Positions 17,330-27,029 are shown, counted from the first letter of the stretch. The stretch: DNA of 64,000 nt from Paraflavitalea soli (GCF_003555545.1 NZ_CP032157.1:3724546-3788545), one strand, 5' to 3'. The notes: a model not told the origin generated them from the letters alone. Program-made: numbers and translations.

Positions 17330-19201
17330 TTAGTTTTTGGCCAATTTGCTTTTCTTATAACCATAGGTAAAATAGATAACAAGGCCCAATGCCAGCCAGC
17401 CGAGGAACCATGCCCAGTTGCTTTTGGTCATGCCGGTAAGGAGGTACAGACAAGTGGTAACACCCATCAGGGGGATCAAAGAGTATTTTTTGAAGGCGGT
17501 GATTACGCTCAGAACCAGGCAGGTGAGCCAAAAAATGATCAACGATATTTTGGGAATAGCCAGGTCCATAAATGACATCTCATGATTTATATAGGCAGGA
17601 TCATAAGAAAAATCAAAATTAAATAAAGAATTAAAATAACTCCATGCAAATGAATATGCAATGCCAAGTACAATAAATGTTGCTATAGGATAAAACCATT
17701 TCCTCAAAGAGCCTATTAACGCAGGCAATGCAATATAAATCGCCACTAATATAGCGGGGATCAAACCTTTGATTAGCCAATTTCCGCTATCAGTTCCAAT
17801 TCCTATAAAAGTCACCGCTGCTGTTATTATTACAGGATAAATAAACTGGCCATTGATAAAGGGCATATTGAAACGGCCGGGGGTCTTTTCCCTGCGTGGC
17901 AATAACAATACCCCACCACATACCAGTACAAAAGCAAATAAGGTGGCAATGCTGGTAAAGTCCAGTACAAAAGATTTATCTGTAAACAGTATGGGTATAC
18001 CTACTACCAGGCCGGTAAGGATGGTAGCGAAAGAAGGCGTTTTGAACTTGTGGTGAATGCGTTGAAATACGGGGGGCAGCAATCCATCGCGGCTCATACT
18101 CATCCATATACGGGGCTGGCCCATCTGGAATACCAGCAATACGCTGGTCATGGCTATGACGGCACAAATGGCCACCAGGAATTGCATCCAGGCCACTCCT
18201 TTTACTTCAAATATTTTCGCCAGGGGATCACCTACGCCTTCAAACTGGCGGTAGTTCAGCACACCGGTCAATACCAATGCCAGCAGGATGTATACACCGG
18301 TACAGATGATCAATGACCAGGACATGCCCCTTGGCAGGTCGCGCTGGGGGTTCTTACTTTCTTCGGCCAGTACACTTACGGCATCAAAACCAATATAAGC
18401 GAAGAATACACCTGATACAGCAGCCATCACCCCGCCAAATCCATTGGGCATAAAAGATTGCACACCGGCATCATTGGCCGGGAACCAGTTGTCGGTATTG
18501 ATATAGGCAGCACCCACAATGATCACCAGGGCCACCACAGCCAGTTTCAGGATCACCATGGCATTGCTGAAATTGCGCGATTCTTTGATGCCAATATAAA
18601 CGAGAATAGTAATAAATATATTAATAATAAGCGCGGGCAGGTCAAGGATGATACGCAGACTCCCGATCATGGGGGCAGTATTCCAGGCGCCGATCAATTC
18701 GGCATTGGAAGAACCGTTGAGGACTGCTTTTTTGGCTTCGAGGTAGCTGCAGGCAAGATAATCGGGTATATGAATATGCAGCCTGTGCATGAGGGAAGTA
18801 AAATAATCACTCCAGGAAAATGCCACATAGATATTGCCGATCGAATATTCCATCACCAGGGCCCAGCCAATGATCCAGGCAAAGAGCTCCCCAAAAGAAG
18901 CATAAGCATAGGTATAAGCACTACCCGCCACCGGAATGCGGCTGGCAAATTCAGAATAACAAAAAGCGGTAAATCCGCAGGCAATACCGCAGATGATAAA
19001 CAATATCACTACACCGGGACCTCCTTTAAAGCAGGCTTCGCCCAAACTACTGAAGCTGCCGGCACCGATAATGGCGGCTATACCAAAGAAAGTAAGGTCT
19101 TTTACAGTCAATACCCGCTTTAATCCTGATGCATGCTCTCCGTCCCCTCCTTCTGCCAGAATAGAATCGACTTTCTTAGTACGGAACAATGAATTGGCCA
19201 T
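17330..19201 (-). CDS. APC-family amino acid permease (cationic amino acid transporter type)
   Basis: 623 residues with about 14 membrane segments. The first segments carry the APC signature: LTVKDLTFFGIAAIIGAGSFSSLGEA, then FTAFCYSEFASRIPVAGSAYTYAYASFGELFAW. FAYIGFDAVSVLAEESKNPQRDLPRGM is the conserved loop before TM7, typical of CAT-like exchangers. The C-terminus adds two extra segments and a basic tail. The likely role is inner-membrane uptake of amino acids. It is upstream of, and almost touching, the HD hydrolase. Confidence 0.92.
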   Translation of the reverse strand: MANSLFRTKKVDSILAEGGDGEHASGLKRVLTVKDLTFFGIAAIIGAGSFSSLGEACFKGGPGVVILFIICGIACGFTAFCYSEFASRIPVAGSAYTYAYASFGELFAWIIGWALVMEYSIGNIYVAFSWSDYFTSLMHRLHIHIPDYLACSYLEAKKAVLNGSSNAELIGAWNTAPMIGSLRIILDLPALIINIFITILVYIGIKESRNFSNAMVILKLAVVALVIIVGAAYINTDNWFPANDAGVQSFMPNGFGGVMAAVSGVFFAYIGFDAVSVLAEESKNPQRDLPRGMSWSLIICTGVYILLALVLTGVLNYRQFEGVGDPLAKIFEVKGVAWMQFLVAICAVIAMTSVLLVFQMGQPRIWMSMSRDGLLPPVFQRIHHKFKTPSFATILTGLVVGIPILFTDKSFVLDFTSIATLFAFVLVCGGVLLLPRREKTPGRFNMPFINGQFIYPVIITAAVTFIGIGTDSGNWLIKGLIPAILVAIYIALPALIGSLRKWFYPIATFIVLGIAYSFAWSYFNSLFNFDFSYDPAYINHEMSFMDLAIPKISLIIFWLTCLVLSVITAFKKYSLIPLMGVTTCLYLLTGMTKSNWAWFLGWLALGLVIYFTYGYKKSKLAKN

Positions 19202-19263
19202 GCTGGTGTTGGGTTTAAGGGGTGGAAATTAGGGAAAAAACAGGAAATGAGGCAGGTCTAACA

Positions 19264-20229
19264 TCAATAGTCACGTTGCACCAGAAAATGGGCCAGTTTG
19301 GTTAGAGGTTCCTTGCGACCGGAAAGTACAGCAATATTATCGAGGTGCTGAAAGGCGCTGGTGATGTATTGTTCTTTGAGATCGAATGCCCATTTGTCCA
19401 CCCCACCCTCCTGGAAAATGGCCAGTACGCGCGCCACTTTATCGGACGGGTTTTCCTGCATCAGGCGTTTCAACTCTTTTACCTGGGCGGGCGTACCTGA
19501 TTCCAGGGTTTTGATGACGAGGAAGGTCTTTTTGTTGGCGAGGATATCGCCGCCCACCTGTTTACCAAATTTGGCCGGATCACCAAAACAATCGAGGTAA
19601 TCATCCTGCACCTGGAAGGCGATGCCCAGCTCGCGCCCAAAAGCATACAGGTCGTCCTGGTTGCCCCTGGAGGCGCCGCCGAGGATGGCGCCCATCTGGA
19701 GGCTGGCAGCCAGTAAAACGGAGGTCTTCAGCTCTATCATGCGGAGGTACTCATCGAGGTGCACGGTTTCCTGTTTCTCAAAATCCATGTCGATCTGCTG
19801 ACCTTCACATACCTCTCTCGCTGTTCTATTGAAAAGACTGATGATCTTTCGCTGTTGTTCTGACTTCACTTTGTTGAGGTAGTCATAAGCGGCTACCAAC
19901 ATTACATCACCAGCCAGCAAAGCGGTTGAGTCGCCATATTTCTCATGCACGGTGGGCATATTCCTACGCAGGGGCGCTTTGTCCATGATATCATCATGGA
20001 TGAGGGTAAAGTTGTGAAAGAGTTCGATGGCAGTAGCTATATGCCAGGCATCGGGTACAATTTCATCGAAGAGTTCATTACCCATGAGGCAGAGGATGGG
20101 CCGCACCCTTTTACCGCCCAGGCTCAGGAAATACTCATTGGGATCATACAACGAAGCAGGCTGCTCGGGAAAATGCCGGACGCTGAACTTTTGTGCAAAC
20201 TCTTTGGACAACTCTTCAAATGCATGCAT
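19264..20229 (-). CDS. Polyprenyl (geranylgeranyl/farnesyl-type) diphosphate synthase
   Basis: Start set at 20229 (MHAFEELSKEFAQKF); the frame extends upstream to 20289 but those residues look non-coding. 322 residues. GGKRVRP (substrate binding), first Asp-rich motif DDIMDKAPLRR (about 78-82) and second motif DDYLD (about 206-210) are all present. LAGDVMLVAAYDYL and GQQIDMDFE are typical. It elongates allylic diphosphates with IPP; the chain length cannot be read with confidence, though geranylgeranyl-type is likely. Confidence 0.9.
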   Translation of the reverse strand: MHAFEELSKEFAQKFSVRHFPEQPASLYDPNEYFLSLGGKRVRPILCLMGNELFDEIVPDAWHIATAIELFHNFTLIHDDIMDKAPLRRNMPTVHEKYGDSTALLAGDVMLVAAYDYLNKVKSEQQRKIISLFNRTAREVCEGQQIDMDFEKQETVHLDEYLRMIELKTSVLLAASLQMGAILGGASRGNQDDLYAFGRELGIAFQVQDDYLDCFGDPAKFGKQVGGDILANKKTFLVIKTLESGTPAQVKELKRLMQENPSDKVARVLAIFQEGGVDKWAFDLKEQYITSAFQHLDNIAVLSGRKEPLTKLAHFLVQRDY

Positions 20230-20326
20230 GGTGGTGAAGTAAGGAATGCAAGATAGGCTGAAAAGTTGAGAGGGGAAAGCGTTCAACAATTGAAAAACTG
20301 ACGGGTCCGGGAGAGCGATTCTCCAG

Positions 20327-22006
20327 CTATTGTTGATCCTTATTAATAATAGCGGGTAAAATATATTCGGCCATCATTTTATCTACCTGGGGATGTGCAT
20401 AGGGTTGGCCATAGGCACTGGCTGTGATGACGATGACCCAAGGCTGATCCTTAAAAACGAATATTTTATTTCCGCCATTCCCCGTGCAATAAAAAGCCTC
20501 ATAGCTTTTGCCTCCCACCGTATACTTTTTATTCCAGAACAGGTAGCCATAATATTCATCGCTGGCATTGGGAAGTACCCTTTGTTTGGTGAATGACTTA
20601 TGTACCCATTCCCGGGGGATGATCTGCTTTCCCTGCCACTTCCCTTCATTTTTGTACAGCTGGCCATATTTGGCAAAATCCAATGCACACAACTGTATGC
20701 CGCCAGCCGTGTTGGCAACATGCTGAGGAGTGTATTGCCACTGATAATGGGTAATATGCAAAGGCTTAAAAAGCTTTTCATCAGCATATTTTTCAAGCCC
20801 GCCGGGAACAGTTTTGTGCAAAATATCTCCCAGCAACATCACACCCGCCGTAAAATAATGCCATTGCTCTTTAGGTCTTTCCAGGTTTACCGGCAGGTCC
20901 AGGGTAAATTTTACCCAATTATCAGTAGGATACATATTTTCTTCGTTTCCGGGAGAGTCGGTATTGTCATCACCATCGAAAACAGAACTCATGGTAAGCA
21001 GGTCTTTTATGGCAACTTCTTCCTTTTGAATGGCATAGTTGGCGAATGACCGGAGGTTGTAAAACTCTTTGAGCTGCTGCTGCTCATTTTTCAGGTAACC
21101 TTCTTCTATAGCAATACCGGTGATGGTAGAAGCAAAAGTTTTCCCTACCGACCGGGGATCGTGCAGGTTACTCCGGTCCTCGCCGTTGAAATATTCTTCG
21201 ATAAGTAATTTACCTTTATCGATCACCACGATGCCGTTGATGCCTTTAAACACGCCTTCATTGATATTCCCGATCAGTGTTTTTATCTTATTGCTGTCAA
21301 TCTTTTCTTTCGACACATCAAACCCATCATAAGGCCTGATCTTATTCAAGCGAATGCGGGTAATATCTATCCGGGGTTTTCTGTATACCTGCATGGGTAA
21401 TGTTCCTGCAGCAATGATATCGCCTACCACTGTCTTGCCGGCCAATTGCACATAGGGCCTGATCTCCATACTCAATACATGTTTTCCTTCCGTCAGGGCG
21501 CTGTCTCCCCCATTGCGCATAAAACGCCCCCAATAGGATTGACTCCAGAGTGATCCCTTGTCATTGATGAGGGGCTTGCAAAATGCGGTTACCGTATCTT
21601 GTATTTGGGCATAAGGAGCACCAGGCATTAAATTACTCCGGTACACCAGGTTATTGTCAACCAATAAAGCGAACTGGTAATTGCCCACCTTTACCAGGCT
21701 GTCGGCAGTTAGTGCAGGCGCCAGCTGATGCATGTAATTCGTGAGCGAATGAGGCATAAAGACGGTGATGAACAGGTTGCTTTTATTGGTCAATTGATAG
21801 TTGCTCAGGAAATCCTTTTCTGTCAGCTCTGTCAAAGCAATATCCCTGGAAGTAAAAATGATCTTACCCATATTGTCCTGGTGAACACGGGAGGTGATAC
21901 CCTGGTCTTTAACAAAAAGACTTTGTTGGGCATCCAGTTTCAAAACGGTGAGTTGCAGTAATAAAAAAACAAATACTTGCAGGCGCATAAGGAGGTGTTT
22001 ATTCAT
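20327..22006 (-). CDS. Secreted serine hydrolase, class C beta-lactamase family
   Basis: Start set at the ATG at 22006 (MNKHLLMRLQVFVFLLLQ), 559 residues; the longer frame uses a TTG. Signal peptide, then an N-terminal beta-rich region of about 240 residues with no clear family. The catalytic domain has DPRSVGKTFASTITG (Ser-Val-Gly-Lys, the SxxK motif), WHYFTAGVMLLGDIL (the YxN-like position) and YCTGNGGNKIFVF near the end (the K/HxG-like position). Members are beta-lactamases, esterases or D-amino peptidases; the activity cannot be chosen from sequence. Confidence 0.85.
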   Translation of the reverse strand: MNKHLLMRLQVFVFLLLQLTVLKLDAQQSLFVKDQGITSRVHQDNMGKIIFTSRDIALTELTEKDFLSNYQLTNKSNLFITVFMPHSLTNYMHQLAPALTADSLVKVGNYQFALLVDNNLVYRSNLMPGAPYAQIQDTVTAFCKPLINDKGSLWSQSYWGRFMRNGGDSALTEGKHVLSMEIRPYVQLAGKTVVGDIIAAGTLPMQVYRKPRIDITRIRLNKIRPYDGFDVSKEKIDSNKIKTLIGNINEGVFKGINGIVVIDKGKLLIEEYFNGEDRSNLHDPRSVGKTFASTITGIAIEEGYLKNEQQQLKEFYNLRSFANYAIQKEEVAIKDLLTMSSVFDGDDNTDSPGNEENMYPTDNWVKFTLDLPVNLERPKEQWHYFTAGVMLLGDILHKTVPGGLEKYADEKLFKPLHITHYQWQYTPQHVANTAGGIQLCALDFAKYGQLYKNEGKWQGKQIIPREWVHKSFTKQRVLPNASDEYYGYLFWNKKYTVGGKSYEAFYCTGNGGNKIFVFKDQPWVIVITASAYGQPYAHPQVDKMMAEYILPAIINKDQQ

Positions 22007-22054
22007 GGCTGGGCACAAAACTACTATCCGTACATGGCGAAAAATAGAACGTTC

Positions 22055-22873
22055 TTAACGTGGCTCTTTTTTTAACAATAGTTTCCGGTAGCGTAATGGA
22101 GTAAGTTGCTGGGAGGCTTTGAAAGACCTGATAAAATGGCTTTGATCGGCAAAGTCACATTCAATGGCAATATCTGTGAGGGAAAGGTCTTTGTTGGGAA
22201 GCAATGAAAGCGCCCGCTGAATTTTAATGGATCGTATATAATCGCCCAGGGTAGCATGAAAGTATTTTGGGAAATCCCTCGACAGGTGAACAGGATGGAT
22301 ATTCCCCAGCCTGGCCAGGTCGATCAATTGCCAGCTATCCGGCGCCGCATGTAAAGCATCTTTGACCTTATTCACCCATTGCGGTTTTCTTTTACCGGCA
22401 TCTTTTGTGGCCTTTGATAGCAATCCAAAGATTTCGATCAGTAAAGCATCAATGGCCAATTGCCCTGCTTTACCGGCCAGTTTGGTTTCTTTAAAAATGC
22501 TGTACATTAATATTTTCACGGCCGGATCGGCAATATTGAGGCTACCCTCGGTAACTGTAGCCGGGATATCGAAAGCAGCAAACCAGGAGGGCTTTATTTC
22601 CACATGAAAACCACGGGTAAATTCTTTCGATCCGACATTATAGTGTGCATCCTGCCAATGGTGAAAGAGCAGGCTGCCGGCAGTACATTCATTAATGGCT
22701 TTTTTATTGCCTTCCAGCACACTCCCTTGCAGGATAAAAGTAAAGTAAGCGTTCTCATGGTAATGCCAGTCTACCCTGTCGTGCAGGTAATCTGCATCGT
22801 TCAAAATGAGTCCGTCGAGGAAAACCGTTTCATTGGTTTTACCATAAAATTGGCCCGCTTTTGAACATTTCAT
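22055..22873 (-). CDS. AraC-family transcriptional regulator
   Basis: 272 residues. The N-terminal half is a cupin-like sensor (VDWHYHENAYFTFILQGSV, then AGSLLFHHWQDAHYN). The C-terminal 100 residues are the double HTH: LIDLARLGNIHPVHLSRDFPKYFHATLGDYIRSIKIQRAL, then LTDIAIECDFADQSHFIRSFKASQQLTPLRYR. It is single, divergent from the M23 peptidase gene 78 bp away, and upstream of the serine hydrolase (48 bp gap), both of which are plausible targets. Confidence 0.93.
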   Translation of the reverse strand: MKCSKAGQFYGKTNETVFLDGLILNDADYLHDRVDWHYHENAYFTFILQGSVLEGNKKAINECTAGSLLFHHWQDAHYNVGSKEFTRGFHVEIKPSWFAAFDIPATVTEGSLNIADPAVKILMYSIFKETKLAGKAGQLAIDALLIEIFGLLSKATKDAGKRKPQWVNKVKDALHAAPDSWQLIDLARLGNIHPVHLSRDFPKYFHATLGDYIRSIKIQRALSLLPNKDLSLTDIAIECDFADQSHFIRSFKASQQLTPLRYRKLLLKKEPR

Positions 22874-22950
22874 AAATTGAAAATATTATTTGGTCTGTGG
22901 TCATTTGTTCCGGGAACAATATTAACCATTTACTGCGCAAAACCCCAAAC

Positions 22951-23535
22951 ATGAAGTTGCTCACCTCCTGTATATTCCTGCTTTTGTTCTACACCGGCCT
23001 GGCCCAGTTATCGGACCGGGAAATCATGGACCTGAAAACGGGGCGCAGGAAAGAGGACACCAGTTATATTTACTGGCTACCTTATGCTGAGAAAAAGAGC
23101 TTCCTGCTGATCCAGGCATCGAATAGCCAGATAAGCCATAAAGAGGAATTATCATTGGACTTTAAAATGAAGAAAGGTAGTAAGATCTGTGCCGCCCGTG
23201 GCGGCATCGTTACTTCGGCCCGTGGCGACAGTGATAAAGGCGGTCTCAAAGAAGAGAACCTGCATGATGGCAATTATATTATCGTCCAACATACCGATGG
23301 CAGCATTGCCAAGTACTGGCACCTGGAAAAAGATGGTGTATTTGTTAAGGTGGGTGATACGGTACAACAAGGACAAGTGATCGGCGCCTCCGGCAATACC
23401 GGTTATACAGCTTTCCCGCATTTACATTTCCAGATCAATGATGCCACAGGCCGGCAGATACTCACCCGGTTTTATACCCGCAGGGGCATTAAATACCTGC
23501 GCCCGGGCAACTGGTATAAGTGTGTGCACCCTTAA
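22951..23535 (+). CDS. Secreted M23-family peptidase
   Basis: Start set at 22951 (MKLLTSCIFLLLFYTGLAQ), which begins a signal peptide; 194 residues. SHKEELSLDFKMKKGSKICAARGG is the metal-binding motif 1 (His and Asp split by an insertion, as in many Bacteroidota relatives). QHTDGSIAKYWHL and FPHLHFQI (HxH) complete the zinc site. Members cut peptidoglycan crosslinks or act as regulators of amidases in the periplasm. A hairpin follows the stop. Confidence 0.88.
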   Translation: MKLLTSCIFLLLFYTGLAQLSDREIMDLKTGRRKEDTSYIYWLPYAEKKSFLLIQASNSQISHKEELSLDFKMKKGSKICAARGGIVTSARGDSDKGGLKEENLHDGNYIIVQHTDGSIAKYWHLEKDGVFVKVGDTVQQGQVIGASGNTGYTAFPHLHFQINDATGRQILTRFYTRRGIKYLRPGNWYKCVHP

Positions 23536-23548
23536 GCTTAAAAACAGG

Positions 23549-23586
23549 CAACGCTGTACGGATCTGTTTCAAACCATACAGCGTTG
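23549..23586. terminator. Bidirectional hairpin terminator between convergent genes
   Basis: CAACGCTGTA (23549-23558) and TACAGCGTTG (23577-23586) form a 10-bp perfect stem. It sits between the M23 peptidase (plus) and the receiver protein (minus), which run toward each other. A-rich and T-containing flanks allow use by either strand. Confidence 0.6.
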
Positions 23587-23619
23587 AACTTTAGTTATCG
23601 ATTAATAAAACAGGGAATA

Positions 23620-24003
23620 CTAGTTGAGCAGTTCGTTGACGGACTCATAAAGCTGGGCCCTGGTGAAAGGCTTTTCCAGGAAGATATCTGCTCCGTTTTC
23701 CAGCGCTACATCTTTGGCAGAAGCATCTATTCCGGATATCATAATAATCTTTGATGCAGGCGATCTTTCTTTAAAAAGACTGATGAAATCAATGCCGAAA
23801 CCATCGGGCAGACGATTGTCCAATAAAATGATCGCTGGTTTTTCCTGTAGAAGATATTCCTCAGCTGCTGAAAGGCTTTGTACATGATCCACTTCCATTC
23901 CCTTTCCATCCAGCAGGATGTTGAGCAACAGGCACATATCGCCTTCATCTTCAATGATTAGCGCTTTCTTCACTTTGTTGTCTTGAGTTGTATTAGCAGT
24001 CAT
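23620..24003 (-). CDS. Stand-alone response regulator receiver protein
   Basis: 127 residues, one receiver domain and no output domain. Acidic pair EDE at 18-20, phospho-acceptor Asp62 (ILLDNRLPDG), Thr/Ser position in MISGID, and Lys in LEKPF. Such proteins pass signals to partners by contact, as CheY or Spo0F do. No kinase is adjacent, so its partner is elsewhere. A 9-residue Thr/Asn-rich head precedes the domain. Confidence 0.9.
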   Translation of the reverse strand: MTANTTQDNKVKKALIIEDEGDMCLLLNILLDGKGMEVDHVQSLSAAEEYLLQEKPAIILLDNRLPDGFGIDFISLFKERSPASKIIMISGIDASAKDVALENGADIFLEKPFTRAQLYESVNELLN

Positions 24004-24306
24004 AACAAATGGGGTTTGGTTTGAGTACCGGAGTATATGAAAAAATCATACCGGGCGCTTGCCACCACAAATAAGTAAATTCACACCACAGGATGGTCAT
24101 TACTGATCTGCCAAACCGAATTACAGCCTCATTACGCCCCGATCTCGCTCCCGCCACACAAACCCTTGCATCGCCCCTAGCTGCTCTTAAAACGCCTCCT
24201 GGCTACCTCTAACGCGAAAGCGCCATTTCTTTCGTCTTGGTTCTATTAAATTCCATGCCGGAAGGGGGAGCCTGGTGAAGTTGCCTGAACATGGCCTGCA
24301 TATTTT

Positions 24307-24371
24307 CTCCGTATTGCCTACGCCCCTTAGAACAATGGCCCCTTTTCATTGAGCGGTCAGGCAATACGGAG
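24307..24371. repeat. 13-bp perfect inverted repeat with 39-bp centre
   Basis: CTCCGTATTGCCT at 24307-24319 and AGGCAATACGGAG at 24359-24371 are exact reverse complements. The element could be a degraded miniature mobile element or a structured RNA. No flanking target-site duplication is obvious. Confidence 0.5.
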
Positions 24372-24505
24372 GCAAGCCGTAGACCATGCGTAGGCCATGC
24401 GCAGGCCAATGGGGGGCCTTTAACTACCGTGGGAGGCCATTCGCCTGTCGCATTTGCCCCTTAAGAAAGGCATTCCAACACCTCCTGGATACTGTTTCAA
24501 GGGGG

Positions 24506-24513
24506 TAAGTTTG
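24506..24513 (+). promoter_or_regulatory. -7 box for the VOC/PhnB-like gene
   Basis: TAAGTTTG fits TAnnTTTG and lies 26 bp before the start codon at 24540. No clear -33 partner is seen. Confidence 0.4.
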
Positions 24514-24539
24514 TGTTACAAAACAAAAAACGAATAGCT

Positions 24540-25028
24540 ATGAATCAAAACGAACAAAAACTGGCCACCTGCCTGTGGTTTGACAACAACGCCGAAGAAG
24601 CGGTTCAATTCTATGCGTCTATTTTTAAGGATAACCTGCAACAGGGTGACATAATGCGCTGGCCAGAGGAAAAACCGGGTCATAAAGGCGCCGTATTGAC
24701 CTCCACCTTTTACCTATACGGGCAGGAATTTGTTGCCCTGAATGGTGGTCCGGAATTCAAATTCACAGAAGCTGTTTCCATCATGGTGAATGCGAATACA
24801 CAGGAAGAAATAGATGATTTGTGGGAAAAGCTATCCAAAGGCGGAGAAAAGAGTATGTGCGGCTGGCTGAAAGACAAGTTTGGCTTGTCCTGGCAAATTA
24901 CACCACGTCTCTTACCGAAGCTATTAATGGATAAGGATCAAAAGAAAGCCAACAGTGTGATGAAGGTGATGATGGGAATGAGTAAGATCGTTATTAAAGA
25001 CCTGCAAGCTGCCTACGATAATGCCTAA
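24540..25028 (+). CDS. VOC-fold PhnB-like protein
   Basis: Start set at 24540 (MNQNEQKLATCLWFDNNAEEAVQFYASIF); 162 residues. The sequence follows the 3-demethylubiquinone-9 3-methyltransferase-like/PhnB family: CLWFDNNAEEAVQFY, FYLYGQEFVALNGGP, FTEAVSIMVNANTQEEIDDLWEKL and CGWLKDKFGLSWQITP. Despite the family name, these small glyoxalase-fold proteins have no proven methyltransferase activity. It is probably a single-gene unit. Confidence 0.88.
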   Translation: MNQNEQKLATCLWFDNNAEEAVQFYASIFKDNLQQGDIMRWPEEKPGHKGAVLTSTFYLYGQEFVALNGGPEFKFTEAVSIMVNANTQEEIDDLWEKLSKGGEKSMCGWLKDKFGLSWQITPRLLPKLLMDKDQKKANSVMKVMMGMSKIVIKDLQAAYDNA

Positions 25029-25123
25029 CACCCTGTGCGGATAACCCGGACAGGCTGTGTTTTTTTAATGGTTACGGCGCATGGTGATAAATACACTAAT
25101 TTAGTAAGCAATCAACCCACCAT

Positions 25124-26188
25124 ATGCCCCTAAAATGCTTGCTATTTGTTCTTGCTTCGCTGATCGTAACCCATTGTTATAGCCAGGATAATAATACGGA
25201 GATAAGAAAGTCAGTCGCCTCTTTTGTGGATGGCCTTACCGTTCTACAAAAGAAAAGGGCGCTGGTTGATTTTGCTGATACCATGCGTACTGAATGGAAT
25301 AACCTGCCGGTGGGCCTGCGGCCCCGGGTAGGTATCAATATCGGCAGTCTCACTGATGTACAGCGAAAATCATTACACCGTATCCTTTCTGCTGCCTTAA
25401 GTTCACAAGGATACCTGAAAGCTACAGGTGTAATGCATATGGACAACCTGCTGAATATGTATTATGATACTTTGTTACAGCGGAAAGAGATCAACGAAGA
25501 CCTGCACAGCAGGATGCGGGCGCTGCAATGGAGCCACCAGCAATTTTACCTGGCAGTGTTCAATCATCCTTCAGACAGCACCTGGGGTTTTAAACTGGAA
25601 GGCCATCACCTTTCGCTGAACTTTACCTTCCACCAACAGCAGTTGGCAGTTACCCCATTTTTCATTGGCAGCGATCCGGCTGAATATAGTATTTCAGATT
25701 ATGCCGGCTGGCGTATATTGGGACAGGAAGAGGACCTGGGCGTTAAACTGATCTATTTATTGTCGCCGGCGCAGCAGCAAAAAGCTACCCTGAGCCAGGC
25801 GGTGCCGGGCGATATCATCACCTCCGCCGAGAGTGGCAAACGGCTGATCGATTATTGGGGTCTTCCAGGCAGCGCCCTGAATAAGCAACAACTGGAAGTA
25901 TTGAAGCAGATCATCCGGGAATTTGTATTCAACATGGAATATGAAAAAGCGATGGTGGAATATGATAAGATCATCAAAGCCGGCATTGATAAAGTTTATT
26001 TTGGCTGGATCGGCCCTTATGATGAACACAAGGCGCATTACTTTGTACTCAATGGCCCTACTTTCCTGATAGAGTTTGACAACAGCGGATTCAATCACGA
26101 AGGCAATCATATTCATGCGATCTGGCGGGAAAAGAACAACGAATTTGGCGGGGATGTGCTGAAGAAGCATTACCAGGCTTCGCACTAG
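25124..26188 (+). CDS. DUF3500 domain secreted protein
   Basis: 354 residues with a signal peptide (to HCYSQ, about 21). The conserved region includes FADTMRTEWNNLPVGLRPRVG, GHHLSLNFT, and the C-terminal FGWIGPYDEHKAHYFVLNGPTFLIEFDN with DHEGNHIH-type FNHEGNHIHAIWR. DUF3500 proteins are of unknown function; the His-rich C-terminal motifs suggest a metal site. It has no partner gene close by. Confidence 0.85.
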   Translation: MPLKCLLFVLASLIVTHCYSQDNNTEIRKSVASFVDGLTVLQKKRALVDFADTMRTEWNNLPVGLRPRVGINIGSLTDVQRKSLHRILSAALSSQGYLKATGVMHMDNLLNMYYDTLLQRKEINEDLHSRMRALQWSHQQFYLAVFNHPSDSTWGFKLEGHHLSLNFTFHQQQLAVTPFFIGSDPAEYSISDYAGWRILGQEEDLGVKLIYLLSPAQQQKATLSQAVPGDIITSAESGKRLIDYWGLPGSALNKQQLEVLKQIIREFVFNMEYEKAMVEYDKIIKAGIDKVYFGWIGPYDEHKAHYFVLNGPTFLIEFDNSGFNHEGNHIHAIWREKNNEFGGDVLKKHYQASH

Positions 26189-26327
26189 CCCAAGGCGGCT
26201 CGCGCCCTATTACTACTCAGCATGGAAAACAGGCAATTCATCTGCTTTTACGGCATTTAGGCGCTTCTTAACAGATCGCTGTTTACAATCACGCTTATTA
26301 TTGCTGCTGAAATTGTAAACCCCACCC

Positions 26328-26933
26328 ATGCGATCAAAATTATCCTTCACGATCCTGCTCTTGCTGAGCAGCCTGTTGTGTTTTTCACAGGATGCGGAAG
26401 TTACCGACATCACCAACATTACAAAAGTCACTATCCTAAGCCCTGGTATCGGCTATGAAAAGCGGATAGCCAAATACCAATCGCTCTACCTCCAGGGATT
26501 TTTAGATATATCCGGAGGGGTGGGTTATTCTTCCTCCCTGGGTTTTCTTTCTTTCCTTTATCTCGACCCCACCTTTTCGCTGGAATACCGGTATTACTAC
26601 AATTTCCGCAGGCGGCAGGAACGCGGCAAGCGGGTGGCGATGAATAGCCTGAATTATATAGCGCCTTTTTTCAGGAGTAGTTTCCCCAGGAGAAATTATA
26701 TCAACAGTTCCGGAGAGTTTGAGCGGAAGCGAAGAGCCATCTATGCCACCGGTGCTACCTTCGGCCTGCAACGTAATTTCAGGAGCCGCTTCAGTTTAGA
26801 CATGAACATAGGTTTGGGTTATATGATCGAAGGCAGGTATACTGATGATGAAGGAATAGCGAGCTATAACAACAATCAATTTTATTTTCCCGGGCGTATC
26901 AGTTTTGGTATCTGGCTCAACAAAAGAAAATAA
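26328..26933 (+). CDS. Hypothetical outer-membrane beta-barrel-like protein
   Basis: 201 residues. Signal peptide (SLLCFSQ, about 20), then alternating strands: ILSPGIGYEKRIAKYQSLYLQGFLDI, FSLEYRYYYNFRRRQERGKR, TGATFGLQRNFRSRFSLDMNIGLGY, ending GRISFGIWLNKRK. The pattern fits a small outer-membrane barrel, but no named family is recognised. Confidence 0.6.
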   Translation: MRSKLSFTILLLLSSLLCFSQDAEVTDITNITKVTILSPGIGYEKRIAKYQSLYLQGFLDISGGVGYSSSLGFLSFLYLDPTFSLEYRYYYNFRRRQERGKRVAMNSLNYIAPFFRSSFPRRNYINSSGEFERKRRAIYATGATFGLQRNFRSRFSLDMNIGLGYMIEGRYTDDEGIASYNNNQFYFPGRISFGIWLNKRK

Positions 26934-27029
26934 GGGAAGGGAGAAGGGAGCCAATCCGGCGCAACCGGTTGCACGGTGGCCGGTAGCTGGCAATGATAAA
27001 AAATGAATATCATTGTCTAAATTACCGGG

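Larger units (their letters stand above)
24004..24539. other. Non-coding region with a long-loop inverted repeat
   Basis: About 535 bp between divergent genes. It holds a 13-bp perfect inverted repeat (24307-24371), drifting 11-bp direct repeats of CATGCGTAGGC type near 24390-24420, and similar CCTCCTGG words near 24195 and 24482. A 66-residue minus-strand frame at 24209-24409 overlaps these repeats and has no recognisable features. Confidence 0.4.

Noticed and set aside
24209-24409. 66-residue minus-strand ORF
   Set aside because: It spans the inverted and direct repeats of a non-coding stretch and has no protein features.
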